The notes: generated by a model not told the origin, from the letters alone. Counted from the stretch's first letter, positions 9,077 to 18,401 are shown. The stretch: 64,000 nt of DNA from Lewinellaceae bacterium (GCA_020636095.1 JACJYN010000002.1:372001-436000); one strand, 5' to 3'. A program made the numbers and translations.

Positions 9077-10864
9077 GTGAAAGAACTAGGGTATCTCAAT
9101 AAATTTTTCCTCCGCTACCGCTGGCGCTTTCTGCTGGGGATACTCTTTGTAATGATATCCAACTATTTCCGGGTATTGCAGCCACAGATGATCCGGGAGG
9201 CGCTCGACCTGGTAGTGGAAAACATCGGGCTGTTTGGCCTGTTCCAGGGTTTCAGCATGCAGCCGGAGCTGTTCAAGGTGCTGGGGCGGTCCCTGCTTTA
9301 CTTTGGGGTGCTGGTCATTTTGCTGGCGCTCTTTATGGGCATATTTATGTACCTGATGCGGCAGACCATCATCGTCATGTCCCGCCTCATAGAATACGAT
9401 ATGCGCAAGGAGATATTCGCCCACTACGAGCGCCTGAACTTTGCTTTTTACAAGCGCAACAACACCGGCGACCTCATGTCGCGTATCACCGAAGATGTCT
9501 CAAAGGTGCGCATGTATCTTGGGCCGGCAGTACTTTACGGCATCAACCTGATCTCCCTCTTTGTCCTGGTCATTTATTCAATGGTAAAGGTCAATCTGGA
9601 ACTCACGCTCTACAGCCTGGCGCCCTTGCCGCTTCTTTCCGTCTCCATCTACTATGTCAGCAACCTGATCAATAAAAAGAGCGAGGTGATACAGCGCCAG
9701 TTGGCTACCCTCAACAGCAATGCCCAGGAGGTGTACAGCGGCATCCGGGTAGTCAAATCCTATGTTCAGGAAAGCGCCATGGTAGGGTTCTTTGCTGAAC
9801 AGAGCGACGACTACAAGGCCAAGTCTCTCAACCTGGCCCGGGTTGACGCCTTTTTCTACCCCCTGATGATCCTGCTGATCGGCGCCAGTACAGTCATCAC
9901 CGTTTACGTTGGCGGACTGCAGGTGGTACAGGGCGCCATCACTCCCGGCAATATCGCCGAGTTTGTCATCTACGTTAACATGCTGACCTGGCCTGTAACC
10001 GCCATCGGCTGGATCGCCTCCATTGTGCAACAGGCCGCCGCTTCTCAAAAACGGATCAACGAATTTTTAAATACCCAACCTGAGATCACCAACCAGGAGG
10101 AAGCGATTGAACCGATCCAGGGCCTCATCGAGTTCGATGAGGTGGATTTTACCTATCCCGATACGGGCATACAAGCCTTGAAAAAGGTGAGCTTCCGGCT
10201 GGAGCCCGGGCAGAAGATGGCCATCATCGGCCGCACCGGCTCCGGAAAAACAACGATCGCCGACCTGCTCACCCGTATGTACGACGTCACCGGCGGCGCC
10301 ATCCGCATCGATAACCAGGACATCCGGGAGCGCAACCTGGACCACCTGCGCCAGCGCATCGGTTATGTACCACAGGATGTCTTCCTCTTCTCGGATACCA
10401 TTGCCAACAACATCGCTTTCGGCAAAAGGGATGCCAGCCGCGAACAGATCGAAGAACACGCCCGCCACGCCGCCGTTTACGAAGACATTATGGAGCTCTC
10501 CGATGGCTTCGACACCGCGGTCGGCGAGCGGGGGGTTACCCTCTCCGGTGGCCAGAAGCAGCGCGTTTCCATCGCCCGGGCGTTTGTCAAACAACCGGAC
10601 ATCGTGCTACTCGATGATTGCCTTTCAGCCGTGGACACCAAAACGGAAAAGCAAATCCTCGGCTACCTCTCGGGCGCACTGGCTAATAAAACCGCCCTCA
10701 TCATCACCCACCGAATCTACGCACTCCTGCAGTTCGACCAGATCATCATACTCGAGGATGGCGCCATCGTGGAAGCCGGCTCTCACGAAGAACTCCTGCA
10801 ACAGCGGGGTTACTACTTCGACCTGTTCGAGAAGCAAAGCCTGGAGGAGATGGAGGCGGAGTAG
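9077..10864 (+). CDS. ABC exporter half-transporter (ATPase-permease fusion), YheI/MsbA type
   Basis: A 595-residue protein from a GTG start (VKELGYLNKFF). Six transmembrane helices (about 1-320) are fused to an ATPase domain. Motifs: Walker A GRTGSGKTT (~residue 385), Q-loop YVPQDVFLFSD, signature LSGGQKQR (~488), Walker B IVLLDDCLSAVD (~510) and H-loop ITHR. Type IV exporters of this kind move lipids, drugs or peptides across the inner membrane. The residue after the Walker B aspartate, normally the catalytic glutamate, is aspartate. As in the degenerate subunit of heterodimeric exporters such as Bacillus YheI/YheH, this suggests a partner encoded elsewhere. No neighbour is obviously linked. 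Confidence 0.93.
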   Translation: MKELGYLNKFFLRYRWRFLLGILFVMISNYFRVLQPQMIREALDLVVENIGLFGLFQGFSMQPELFKVLGRSLLYFGVLVILLALFMGIFMYLMRQTIIVMSRLIEYDMRKEIFAHYERLNFAFYKRNNTGDLMSRITEDVSKVRMYLGPAVLYGINLISLFVLVIYSMVKVNLELTLYSLAPLPLLSVSIYYVSNLINKKSEVIQRQLATLNSNAQEVYSGIRVVKSYVQESAMVGFFAEQSDDYKAKSLNLARVDAFFYPLMILLIGASTVITVYVGGLQVVQGAITPGNIAEFVIYVNMLTWPVTAIGWIASIVQQAAASQKRINEFLNTQPEITNQEEAIEPIQGLIEFDEVDFTYPDTGIQALKKVSFRLEPGQKMAIIGRTGSGKTTIADLLTRMYDVTGGAIRIDNQDIRERNLDHLRQRIGYVPQDVFLFSDTIANNIAFGKRDASREQIEEHARHAAVYEDIMELSDGFDTAVGERGVTLSGGQKQRVSIARAFVKQPDIVLLDDCLSAVDTKTEKQILGYLSGALANKTALIITHRIYALLQFDQIIILEDGAIVEAGSHEELLQQRGYYFDLFEKQSLEEMEAE

Positions 10865-10933
10865 GAAGAGGTTCGATTCCTTCCTTCCTTCCCATCTAAA
10901 AAAAACCTCCTCCACAGTTTGCCCATCAATTTT

Positions 10934-10963
10934 TTTGAAATTTTCCACAAATATTTACTTTTG
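10934..10963 (+). promoter_or_regulatory. Bacteroidota sigma-A type promoter for the DUF3276 gene
   Basis: TTTG at 10934-10937, 18 bases, then TACTTTTG at 10956-10963. This matches the Bacteroidota consensus TTTG-N(17-23)-TAnnTTTG. Transcription would start near 10970 and give a leader of about 140 nucleotides that contains a perfect 16-bp hairpin before the GTG start of the PUR-family gene. Confidence 0.7.
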
Positions 10964-11031
10964 TAAGGGAGTAGCTGTCAGCAGGGAAAATTCTTGGTTG
11001 AGTCAGTCTGGTTTTTCCTGGGGCTATGCTC

Positions 11032-11074
11032 ATCACGAGGTGGTTTTTGCAAGAGCTGAAAACCACCTCGTGAT
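11032..11074 (+). promoter_or_regulatory. perfect 16-bp hairpin in the DUF3276 leader
   Basis: ATCACGAGGTGGTTTT (11032-11047) and AAAACCACCTCGTGAT (11059-11074) are exact inverted repeats around an 11-base loop. The hairpin ends 34 bases before the start codon. It carries no downstream T-run, so it is a leader structure or protein target rather than a terminator. Because the gene encodes a nucleic-acid-binding PUR-family protein, autoregulation through this structure is plausible, but that is inference. Confidence 0.55.
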
Positions 11075-11108
11075 CGGTATAAAATATTGTTAACTAAACT
11101 CAATCAAA

Positions 11109-11534
11109 GTGGATAACGAGAGAAACCAAGGAAGATTCGAGAGTGTGTATTCCAACAAGGTGCGTGCTGGTAAGAGAAGGACTTACTTCTTTGATGTGCG
11201 GAAAACCAAGGGAGAGGATTTTTACCTGACGCTCACTGAGAGTACCAAGAAATTCAACGGGGATGGCTACGAGCGGCACAAGATCTTTCTCTACAAAGAA
11301 GATTTCAATCGTTTCCTCGACAGCCTGGCAGATGCGATCAACCACGTCAAGGAAAACCTGATGCCAGAGTATGATTATGACGAATACACTCGCCGCCATG
11401 AAGAATTCGAGGCGCGCCGCTTAGAGGAAGGTGAAGAAAGTGATTTCGCAAACGATGAGGACGAACCCGAAGCGCTGGAATCTCCTTCCAAGCAGAAATT
11501 CGATATCGGCAGTGATGACGATATGTCCTGGTAA
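11109..11534 (+). CDS. DUF3276 (PUR-alpha-like) nucleic-acid-binding protein
   Basis: A 141-residue protein from a GTG start. The first ~95 residues are the PUR-repeat fold of DUF3276 (GRFESVYSNKVRAGKRRTYF, LTLTESTKK, HKIFLYKEDFNRFLDSL); the tail is acidic and disordered (EEGEESDFANDEDEPEALES). Family members bind RNA or DNA; BpuR of Borrelia is a characterised PUR-domain relative. The gene has its own promoter and hairpin leader upstream and an intrinsic terminator 13 bases after the stop, so it is monocistronic. It is well conserved in Bacteroidota and likely a housekeeping regulator. Confidence 0.92.
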   Translation: MDNERNQGRFESVYSNKVRAGKRRTYFFDVRKTKGEDFYLTLTESTKKFNGDGYERHKIFLYKEDFNRFLDSLADAINHVKENLMPEYDYDEYTRRHEEFEARRLEEGEESDFANDEDEPEALESPSKQKFDIGSDDDMSW

Positions 11535-11546
11535 TCAGGGTTAGGG

Positions 11547-11589
11547 AAAAAAAAGCGCGAATTTCCTCCGGAGGTTCGCGCTTTTTTTT
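11547..11589 (+). terminator. intrinsic terminator of the DUF3276 gene
   Basis: Eight A residues and GCGCGAA (11547-11561) pair with TTCGCGC and eight T residues (11575-11589) around a C/G-rich loop. With a U-run on both strands it could terminate both ways. The next gene in from the right (11760-12326, - strand) also converges on it, beyond the inserted MITE. Confidence 0.92.
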
Positions 11590-11597
11590 GAACAAGC

Positions 11598-11749
11598 GTT
11601 ACTATTCAGCATGGGGTCTGAAATACGCCTGACGCAAAATTTTGTAGACTTTTTCCCGCTGGAACCCCTTCTCATTCCCCTTGGAAGGGGAAGGGCGGCT
11701 TACAAAATTTTGCTTGAGGGGTCAAATCACCACGATGCTGAATAGTTAC
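11598..11749. mobile_element. 152-bp MITE, copy A, with 8-bp target duplication
   Basis: The terminal inverted repeats are GTTACTATTCAGCAT (11598-11612) and ATGCTGAATAGTTAC (11735-11749), with one mismatch. The direct repeat GAACAAGC flanks it at 11590-11597 and 11750-11757. The whole 152 bases are the exact reverse complement of 37136-37287. Inside, two CAAAATTTTGTA-type segments and the palindromic CCCCTTCTCATTCCCC/GGAAGGGG arm give a foldable structure. It has no coding capacity, so it must be moved in trans. It inserted between the convergent DUF3276 and beta-barrel genes. Confidence 0.88.
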
Positions 11750-11759
11750 GAACAAGCTC

Positions 11760-12326
11760 TTAAATCCGGACGCTCAGCCCGAAGGTAACCAACGAAATAC
11801 CGAAGCCCAGTTCGCCAAACATGCCTAACCGTGGCGTCAAACTGTGGCGGCCGCCAATAAAGCCGGCAAAGATCATCTTCCCGGAGTTTTCCTTGATACC
11901 TTTCTCTTCCTTTACTTTTTCGAGCTGCCCTTCCATCATTTCAATGTTGGAGTGGGTGTAGGCCATCGACATGCCCCCGTAAATATTCCAGGGGCCCAGC
12001 GGGCGGCTCTGTGCAGCCAGGCGAAGCCCAAAGAGCGAGAAGCTGTTTCGCCATTTTGCCGTTCCGCCGTCCACCATTGTCCGTTGGCCGGTTTCGGTTA
12101 CGGAATAGCCGGCAAAGGCGCCCAGGCTGAAATATTCGGCCAGCCTGAAATCGGCCGCCACGCTGAGCGGAGGCGATTTCACCATGCCGACATCTTTAAT
12201 GAAAGTCGGCAATAAACCTATAGCGGCATTGATATCAACATATTGCTTAGGCGCCCGGCGGTGCTGGGCATTGGCCATTTGGGATAAAAAGAGAACGAGA
12301 ATAGAGAGCAGCATTGCGTTTTTCAT
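11760..12326 (-). CDS. small outer-membrane beta-barrel protein
   Basis: A 188-residue protein with a clear signal peptide (MKNAMLLSILVLFLSQMANA-Q). The rest alternates polar and hydrophobic residues in amphipathic strands (FSLGAFAGYSV, FSLFGLRLAAQ, WNIYGGMSMAY, MIFAGFIGGRH, MFGELGFGISLVTFGLSVRI), as in eight-stranded outer-membrane barrels of the OmpW/OMP_b-brl type. A charged loop (EGQLEKVKEEKG) lies near the middle. It is likely a structural or adhesion-type outer-membrane protein of unknown function. It is transcribed alone; the MITE target duplication abuts its stop codon. Confidence 0.8.
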   Translation of the reverse strand: MKNAMLLSILVLFLSQMANAQHRRAPKQYVDINAAIGLLPTFIKDVGMVKSPPLSVAADFRLAEYFSLGAFAGYSVTETGQRTMVDGGTAKWRNSFSLFGLRLAAQSRPLGPWNIYGGMSMAYTHSNIEMMEGQLEKVKEEKGIKENSGKMIFAGFIGGRHSLTPRLGMFGELGFGISLVTFGLSVRI

Positions 12327-13106
12327 AATCTAGAATTTTAGGTAAAGTATGTTGAGTAATTACAATAGGCTTCAAGCCCTCGCCTCAGGCAACAGCCTGA
12401 ACGGAGGTAGTTGTATCCGAAAAAGCATAGAATGGGCTAGTACCGAAAAGGCGGCTTGCCGGTAATGCTTTTTAAGAACCAGTAAATTCGTGTGAGAATT
12501 TTTTCACATTAAGGAAAATGTTCTCACTCTATCCGCGCGATTTGATAAACAGGCGTATTCAATTTAATACTATTGACGAAATAAGTCCAGCCTGAGTTGG
12601 GTAGATAACAAATTTTAACAGTTATCGCACCTATCAGCAGCGATTTTTTGGCGGTTGGCGGTTGGCAAAAAGCCGACAGCTTCACGCCCTATCCCATTTC
12701 ATGGGCATCGGGCGCCAATGGCTGACTGCCAATGGCTAACCGCTAATTAGTCATCAGTTATCAAAGTCTCATTTTCTTCAAATTACCCTATTTTTGAAAA
12801 CAATGCCTGCAAAATTCTCCAAAAGTCAGGTTCCTGCCAAAAAGCAGGCTTCCGGCTCCAATTCACCCATCCTCACCCTACAAAAATGAGATAACCGCCG
12901 ATGAATTGCCAGGACAAAATTTGGCATTTATCAAAGAAAATTTCGAGTCAATTGATCACAAACAATTGCCTTACAATAGATTAACAAAAATAGTTATTAA
13001 TTTTTTATGCTGCCGGGCCTGCGTTTAGAAGTGGAGAATTATCCATTACCCTCTTGTCGGCTTGGATGGTGTGCCGCTGATACACCACTCACTGATACCC
13101 TCCCCC
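12327..13106. other. 780-base gene-free region
   Basis: No coding sequence is supported. Around 12640-12745 the sequence has GGCGGTTGGCGGTTGGC followed ~80 bases later by the complementary GCCAATGGCTGACTGCCAATGGC, giving a large imperfect inverted repeat. The section from 12330 to 12480 contains AAAAAGCAT...ATGCTTTTT-type pairing. These look like decayed repeats rather than a gene. Confidence 0.4.
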
Positions 13107-13305
13107 CTAGTGCGCCGGGCATGAAGTAATCGGCCAATAATGGGAGGCTATTTTGCGGCCGGCTCGTCGCCAAAGGCTATGGCCGGCGGAGACAGGCAAG
13201 GCGCGACGACCGACCATAGCCTTAGCTACGGAAGGAAGGAGCAACGCAGCATGGCTGTAAAAGAGCCCAAAGAATTGGTTAAGAATTTCGTTCCCGGCGC
13301 ACTAG
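13107..13305. mobile_element. 199-bp CTAG-ended MITE-like element, copy 1
   Basis: The ends CTAGTGCGCCGGG (13107-13119) and CCCGGCGCACTAG (13293-13305) are perfect inverted repeats. The right half (13239-13305) is nearly identical to the reverse complement of 61954-62020, including a frame reading MAVKEPKELVKNFVPGAL. The core GAGCAACGCAGCATGGC is at 13239-13255, preceded by a CATAGC/GCTACG hairpin. The terminal CTAG contains the stop codon (complement of 13302-13304) of the gene to the right. No transposase is encoded. Confidence 0.8.
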
Positions 13306-15401
13306 TACCCCCCAAAATACCTCCGGAAGAACCACTCCACCGTAAGCAGGCCCAACAGGGCAAAAAAGAGCCATTTGAGGTTGATCACCGGCTGGGTGCG
13401 GGCTGTCTCGTAGATGACCGGCTTTACGGTTTCCCGCTGCCGGATCAGGCCGTCGATGGAAGCTACATCAGCGGGATAAACCAACTGGCCGCCGTACTTG
13501 TCGCTGAGCAGGCGGAGCAGGCCGTGGTCAGCAGTCGTTTCATAAGATTCCAACTGGATAGGCTGTACGCTAAACTGGCCGGTATAGGTAAGATTTTCAC
13601 CATTGTAATTGGTAGAGGCCTGAAAATTATAGTTGCCCACCGGCAGGATGCCGGCATTGAGGCGGTAGGCCTCCCCTACTCTATTAAAAGTAAAATTGTA
13701 CTCCTTGCCTTCGCCATCGGTAATGGCCATCCGGGCGTCGGGCTCGTTGACCAGCTCGAAGCTTTCGTTGTACAACTCGGCGTCGAAGTAGATACTTTCA
13801 TTTTCGTTGAAGATATTCTTGTTCAGGCTGGCCCGGAAACGGCGCTTATCCTCCTTTAGGCTGAGGTACTGCACCGTTTTAGTGACAAGTTCATCGAAGA
13901 TGTCGTGGTTTTGGTTCTGGAGATAGTCGAAGAGGCGCCATTTCCACAGGCCTTCGCCAAAGAGGATGCCGGCTTTAGCCTGCCCCTCTTCCCCCAGCGC
14001 CAGTAGCGGATAGCGGGTGTCCACCTTTCCAATGCGCTGGTACAGCAGCACCTGGCCGTTACCGGAAAGAGAATACTCGCCAAAAGGCGCCAGCAGGGGC
14101 GGAAAATTGGTGATATTGTCGGTGAGGCGTTCGCTCAGTTTAAAAAAGCCAAACGTTTTGTCTACCCTGGCCTGCACCTCATTGGTATTGTCCCCACCGG
14201 CTCGTACACTGACCATAGACTGCAACTGGTTGAGCCGGGACAGGTTCGACTGAGAGCCCACAATGAAAAAATGGGGAATATTGCGCTCCCGGATCGTATT
14301 CAGCACCCCGGCCGCATCGTTGGCCCGGCTGGGCAACTGGTGCAGGATGACGAAGTCAAAAGCAGTGACATTCTCCTTCAGCTCATCGATATAAGCAACT
14401 TTGATTTCATAGTTCTTATTGCTGGACAAAGCCTGCCGAAAGGCAGAGATATCCGGATGGGGGGAATTCGCCAGGATCAGTATCTTCTGGCGGGCATCCA
14501 GCACATCTACAAATATATCCTTGCTGTTGTTGGCCGTACTGGCCTCTCCCGGCACCTCGCTGAGCACCACCCGGTAGCGCTGCACGCCGGCAGGGCTGGC
14601 CTCCAGGATGAGTTCCCGTGTTTCAAAAAAATCGTTGCTGGTAATATCGACCGGGCTTTGCTGAAGCTTTCGGAGCTGATTGCCTTCTACCTTGTAAACG
14701 CTGAGCTGGCTTTTACTCCCGCTGGCATTCTCGGCGGCAATATCCACCTGCACACTGAATTTATCTCCCAGGTAGGCGATGCGGTTGTGAAATACCCGCT
14801 TGGCGATCAGGTCCCGCTGCGCGGTAGTGTCTCCCAACGCGATGGTGAAAACGGGCGCACCCAATTGGGTGGACAGGTATAAGGGGTTGCTCCCCTCGTT
14901 GTAAATGCCGTCGGTGGCCAATATGACCGCTCCCAGGTTTTGATTGCTGTACAGGTCGTACACGGTAGATAGCACATCAGAGAGGTTGCTTAGCTTGTCC
15001 GTATAACCATCGCTTATCCCTTCCCGGACACTACTGCCAAAGGAATATTCCTTCACCTCAAAATCGCCCTCCAGTTGCCGCGCCAGTTGCTGCACAGATT
15101 CGCGGTAGGCGCTGCGTTCCGCCTCCGGCCAGCCCGCCGCCACCGACTCGGAAACGTCCTGAGCAAGGACCACCACCGGCTTTTTTACATCCCGGATAAT
15201 GTGCTTCAACAGCGGAGATAGCAACAGCACTGCGATCAGGGTTACCGACAGAAAACGGACGCTGCCCAGCGCCCAGTTGAGCACGCGGGATTGCTCCCGG
15301 AAATTCTTATCGCGGAAATACAGAAAGGCTGCGTAAGCCAGGCCCAACAAAATGCAGAGTAAAATGTACCAGGAAGGATATTGAAAAGTGATGTTGTCCA
15401 T
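13302..15401 (-). CDS. VWA/GATase-like membrane protein
   Basis: A 699-residue protein from an ATG. The N-terminus has membrane helices at ~10-28 and ~45-65, then a von Willebrand A-like region (PVVVLAQDVSESV, in which the MIDAS DxSxS-like serines are partly conserved; later VILATDGIYNEGSNP). After Ig-like strands comes a class I glutaminase-like fold (KILILANSPHPDISAFRQAL ... DFVILHQLPS), and the C-terminus is one more membrane helix (WLFFALLGLLTVEWFFRR). This layout is typical of Bacteroidota aerotolerance/Bat-like inner-membrane proteins with a large periplasmic part. Function is unproven. The last codons and stop lie in the inverted repeat of a MITE-like element. Confidence 0.85.
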   Translation of the reverse strand: MDNITFQYPSWYILLCILLGLAYAAFLYFRDKNFREQSRVLNWALGSVRFLSVTLIAVLLLSPLLKHIIRDVKKPVVVLAQDVSESVAAGWPEAERSAYRESVQQLARQLEGDFEVKEYSFGSSVREGISDGYTDKLSNLSDVLSTVYDLYSNQNLGAVILATDGIYNEGSNPLYLSTQLGAPVFTIALGDTTAQRDLIAKRVFHNRIAYLGDKFSVQVDIAAENASGSKSQLSVYKVEGNQLRKLQQSPVDITSNDFFETRELILEASPAGVQRYRVVLSEVPGEASTANNSKDIFVDVLDARQKILILANSPHPDISAFRQALSSNKNYEIKVAYIDELKENVTAFDFVILHQLPSRANDAAGVLNTIRERNIPHFFIVGSQSNLSRLNQLQSMVSVRAGGDNTNEVQARVDKTFGFFKLSERLTDNITNFPPLLAPFGEYSLSGNGQVLLYQRIGKVDTRYPLLALGEEGQAKAGILFGEGLWKWRLFDYLQNQNHDIFDELVTKTVQYLSLKEDKRRFRASLNKNIFNENESIYFDAELYNESFELVNEPDARMAITDGEGKEYNFTFNRVGEAYRLNAGILPVGNYNFQASTNYNGENLTYTGQFSVQPIQLESYETTADHGLLRLLSDKYGGQLVYPADVASIDGLIRQRETVKPVIYETARTQPVINLKWLFFALLGLLTVEWFFRRYFGGY

Positions 15402-15651
15402 GAAGATTGTCTGATTAATCGCTACACAGGGTAATAACTTCTTAAATTACCGTTTGTTCTTTCGAATAGGTGGAAGTTAAAGCCTGCAATAATAATTGAT
15501 TTTTCGGCGGTGGCTGGATAGCCTTCTGTTACAATTATGTTAAAACGGGCAACCAGCCATCCAAATTTCAGTTTTTTCGTTAAAATGACCTGCAAAGGTA
15601 TATATTTCCGATGCCGTCTGTTGTTTAAAAAGAACTAAAAGAATCAAACCA

Positions 15652-16926
15652 ATGAAGAAAATAGCCATCCTCCTGATCATGGCCTTCATGGCTCTGCAAG
15701 TGCGGGCTGCCTATATCCTTATTCCCATGGACGAGTCCCAGAAAGACCACCTCAAAGCCTACGGCATTACCTACTGGGTGCTTGCCGGGGGGTCGGAGGC
15801 CTGGTGGCTGCTCAACTACCGGGGAGGAAGCTTTGCTTTTCCCCACAACCGCGTGTTCGAAAAAGAATGCCTGACCCGAGGCGTCAGTTTTGAGATCATC
15901 GCCGACGGCCAGTTCAACAAAATCCTGGAGGATATTTCCAACCCCGAGGTGAATATGGAAGCCATGAAGCTGGAAAAGGCGCCCAAAATAGCCGTTTACA
16001 CGCCCGACGTCAACGCCAAGGGTGAAAAAATACAACCCTGGGATGATGCCGTTACGCTGGTGCTTACCTACGCCGAGATCCCCTACGAAACGATTTACGA
16101 CACGGAAGTACTGCACAATGACCTGGTCAAATACGACTGGCTCCACCTGCACCACGAGGATTTCACCGGGCAATACGGCCGCTTCTACCGCTCTTACAAC
16201 AACCAACCCTGGTACCGCGAGAACCAACGCCGGATGGAAGAACTGGCCAGCGCAAACGGTTTCGCCAAGGTTTCCCAGCTCAAACTGGCAGTCGTGAAAA
16301 AAATAAAAGAGTATGTCATCGGCGGCGGCTTCATGTTCGCCATGTGTTCAGCCACCGACACGTACGACATCGCCCTGGCCGCCGAAGGACTGGACATCTG
16401 CGCCGAAATGTACGACGGGGACCCCATGGATCCCAACGCTCAGGCCAAACTGGATTTCAACCAAACCTTTGCCTTCGAAAACTTCCAGCTGTCCCGGAAC
16501 CCTCTGGAATACGAATACTCCACCATCGACCACAGCCGGGGCCGCAACGTCAACCCCGAACAAGATTACTTCACGCTCTTTGATTTCTCCGCCAAATGGG
16601 ACCCCGTGCCCACCATGCTAACTCAAAACCACACCCGGACCGTCAAAGGCTTTATGGGCCAAACTACTGCCTTCAGCAAGGAGTTTATTAAGTCCAATGT
16701 CCTGATCATGGGAGAAAATAAACCGGCAAAGGAAGCCCGCTATATTCACAACAACTACGGCCAGGGATTCTGGACCTTCTACGGGGGCCACGATCCCGAA
16801 GACTACCGACACTACGTTCACGACCCGGAGACCGACCTCAGCCTGCACCCCAATTCACCGGGCTACCGCCTGATTCTGAACAATGTGCTGTTCCCTGCGG
16901 CGAAGAAGAAGAAGAGGAAAACGTAG
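15652..16926 (+). CDS. secreted GATase-like protein, labelled 'asparagine synthetase B' in some genomes
   Basis: A 424-residue protein with a signal peptide (MKKIAILLIMAFMALQVRAA). A conserved N-terminal block (ILIPMDESQKDHLKAYGITY) is followed by a Rossmann-like part (KIAVYTPD ... WLHLHHEDFTGQYG) and GGGFMFAMCSATDTYDIALA, which resembles the nucleophile elbow of class I glutaminase-like folds. Bacteroidota homologues often carry the label asparagine synthetase B, but neither the N-terminal-nucleophile glutaminase nor the ATP-pyrophosphatase domain is present. Likely a periplasmic hydrolase or binding protein. It ends 2 bases from the convergent MFS gene. Confidence 0.7.
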   Translation: MKKIAILLIMAFMALQVRAAYILIPMDESQKDHLKAYGITYWVLAGGSEAWWLLNYRGGSFAFPHNRVFEKECLTRGVSFEIIADGQFNKILEDISNPEVNMEAMKLEKAPKIAVYTPDVNAKGEKIQPWDDAVTLVLTYAEIPYETIYDTEVLHNDLVKYDWLHLHHEDFTGQYGRFYRSYNNQPWYRENQRRMEELASANGFAKVSQLKLAVVKKIKEYVIGGGFMFAMCSATDTYDIALAAEGLDICAEMYDGDPMDPNAQAKLDFNQTFAFENFQLSRNPLEYEYSTIDHSRGRNVNPEQDYFTLFDFSAKWDPVPTMLTQNHTRTVKGFMGQTTAFSKEFIKSNVLIMGENKPAKEARYIHNNYGQGFWTFYGGHDPEDYRHYVHDPETDLSLHPNSPGYRLILNNVLFPAAKKKKRKT

Positions 16927-16928
16927 GG

Positions 16929-18263
16929 TTAGGGTTCCTCAAACTGGGTAAAGATCAGCCCGGCCAGAATGCAGAGAATACCGCCAAAGACGGCGGACAG
17001 GCGGATGCCGAGGTCGTCATAAGGGTCTTTTCCCAGGAGCGTCAGGATGGCAAAGGCCATGATCCCAATGGTCTGCCCCAATTTGGTGGAAAAATTGCGG
17101 ACGGCAAAAAACATCGCCTCCTTCTGCTGGCCGCTCTGGTTGCCGTCTTGCTCGGCGATCTCCGCAATAAGGGCATAGGGCAAAATGCCGAGAAAGGCAG
17201 TAGGAATGGCAACGATCAGAGCGAAGCCAAAGATTTGTACCCGGGGCGGCAAGGGGCCCTTCCCTAAAAAGAAAAGCGCCAGTAAGGCCACTCCCAGGCT
17301 CAGCAAAGACCCAATTACCAGTTTCCGCTTCTCCACCTTGTCCGCCAAACGGACCACCAGTGGATAAAACAGCAATGAAAACAGTACCATCACCCCCATG
17401 ACCGCACCCCCTATGCCCTCATTGAGGAACAGCAATACTTTGACAAAATAGAGCATGCCGCTACTGATGATCGTTATGGAAACAAAATAGGCAAAATCGG
17501 CTGAGATGAAAATGAGGAAATTCCGGTGGGTGAGAATATGTCGAAACGCGGCCTTCAAAGGTAGGGTCGCCGGCTGTCCGGAGCAATCGCGCTGTTCATC
17601 GATGCTAAAAAGCGGAATGAGCATGAACGCCCCGCCCAGCACATAAAGGCCGCCAATGGCCAGCTGAAAGGCCGCATGTCGGTTCGAAACCAGAAAAGTG
17701 GTTTGTATCAGGTCGGCAATGGCCGGCGTCTGGGAAGAAATGATGATCCCCAGTACAAATGCCAGAGACAGCCAGGTGGACAGGCGTACTTTCGCCTCCG
17801 GGCCAGGCGCTAATTCCGGCAATAACGCGTTGTAAGGAATAATGTACACGGTCAGGGAGAGATAAAAGAAGGCTTGTATAAACGCCAGCCACCATACATT
17901 GCTGTAGCTTTCCCTGTACTCCAGGGGGAGGAAAACCAGGATGCCAAAAAAAACGGAGGGCAGGATAGCCACCTTCATGAATGGAATGCGCCTTCCCTTT
18001 GGATGATGCGACCGGTCACTCCAGTAAGCGATCAGGGGGTCGGTAATGGCGTCAAACAGGCGCCCGCTGGCAGCAATCAGGGACAGGAGGGTGAAAATAC
18101 CCAGGACGGTGGCTTGCGGGATGAGTTGCCCCATCCCCGAATTGTTGGGAGGGATATAGAAATAGATAAGCATCACCGCGATGATGTTGATCATGATCGA
18201 CCAGCCCAGCATCCCGCAGGCATAACCAAATTGTCGCCACAATGATAAGGGCTGTTCCGGCAT
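16929..18263 (-). CDS. MFS transporter, glycoside-pentoside-hexuronide (GPH) cation symporter type
   Basis: A 444-residue protein with about twelve transmembrane helices. The N-terminal half has the GPH/MFS_2 hallmarks: a conserved aspartate-rich loop after helix 2 (GRLFDAITDPLIAYWSDRS) and the basic HHPKGRRIPFM loop. GPH carriers import sugars or related solutes with Na+ or H+ in the inner membrane. The substrate cannot be told from sequence. It is divergent from the HtrA gene (138 bases between starts) and convergent with the secreted GATase-like gene. Confidence 0.9.
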   Translation of the reverse strand: MPEQPLSLWRQFGYACGMLGWSIMINIIAVMLIYFYIPPNNSGMGQLIPQATVLGIFTLLSLIAASGRLFDAITDPLIAYWSDRSHHPKGRRIPFMKVAILPSVFFGILVFLPLEYRESYSNVWWLAFIQAFFYLSLTVYIIPYNALLPELAPGPEAKVRLSTWLSLAFVLGIIISSQTPAIADLIQTTFLVSNRHAAFQLAIGGLYVLGGAFMLIPLFSIDEQRDCSGQPATLPLKAAFRHILTHRNFLIFISADFAYFVSITIISSGMLYFVKVLLFLNEGIGGAVMGVMVLFSLLFYPLVVRLADKVEKRKLVIGSLLSLGVALLALFFLGKGPLPPRVQIFGFALIVAIPTAFLGILPYALIAEIAEQDGNQSGQQKEAMFFAVRNFSTKLGQTIGIMAFAILTLLGKDPYDDLGIRLSAVFGGILCILAGLIFTQFEEP

Positions 18264-18401
18264 CTGTATTTTATTATGATCCTATTATTGTTTACAAAGA
18301 TAACACGGGGATCATTCCATAAAAGCATGGATACAACGAAGCTGGAAAAATCAATTTTTTCCGGGCTTCAGCGATATTTGCTAAAACAAAAAATTATAGT
18401 C

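Noticed and set aside
13140..13859. Open frame beginning in the CTAG-ended element and running antisense into the VWA gene
   Set aside because: Only the element part matches anything (the MAVKEPK segment); the rest is antisense to a well-supported gene.
15652..16926. Asparagine synthetase B as function
   Set aside because: No N-terminal cysteine nucleophile domain or ATP-pyrophosphatase loop is visible, and the protein has a signal peptide.
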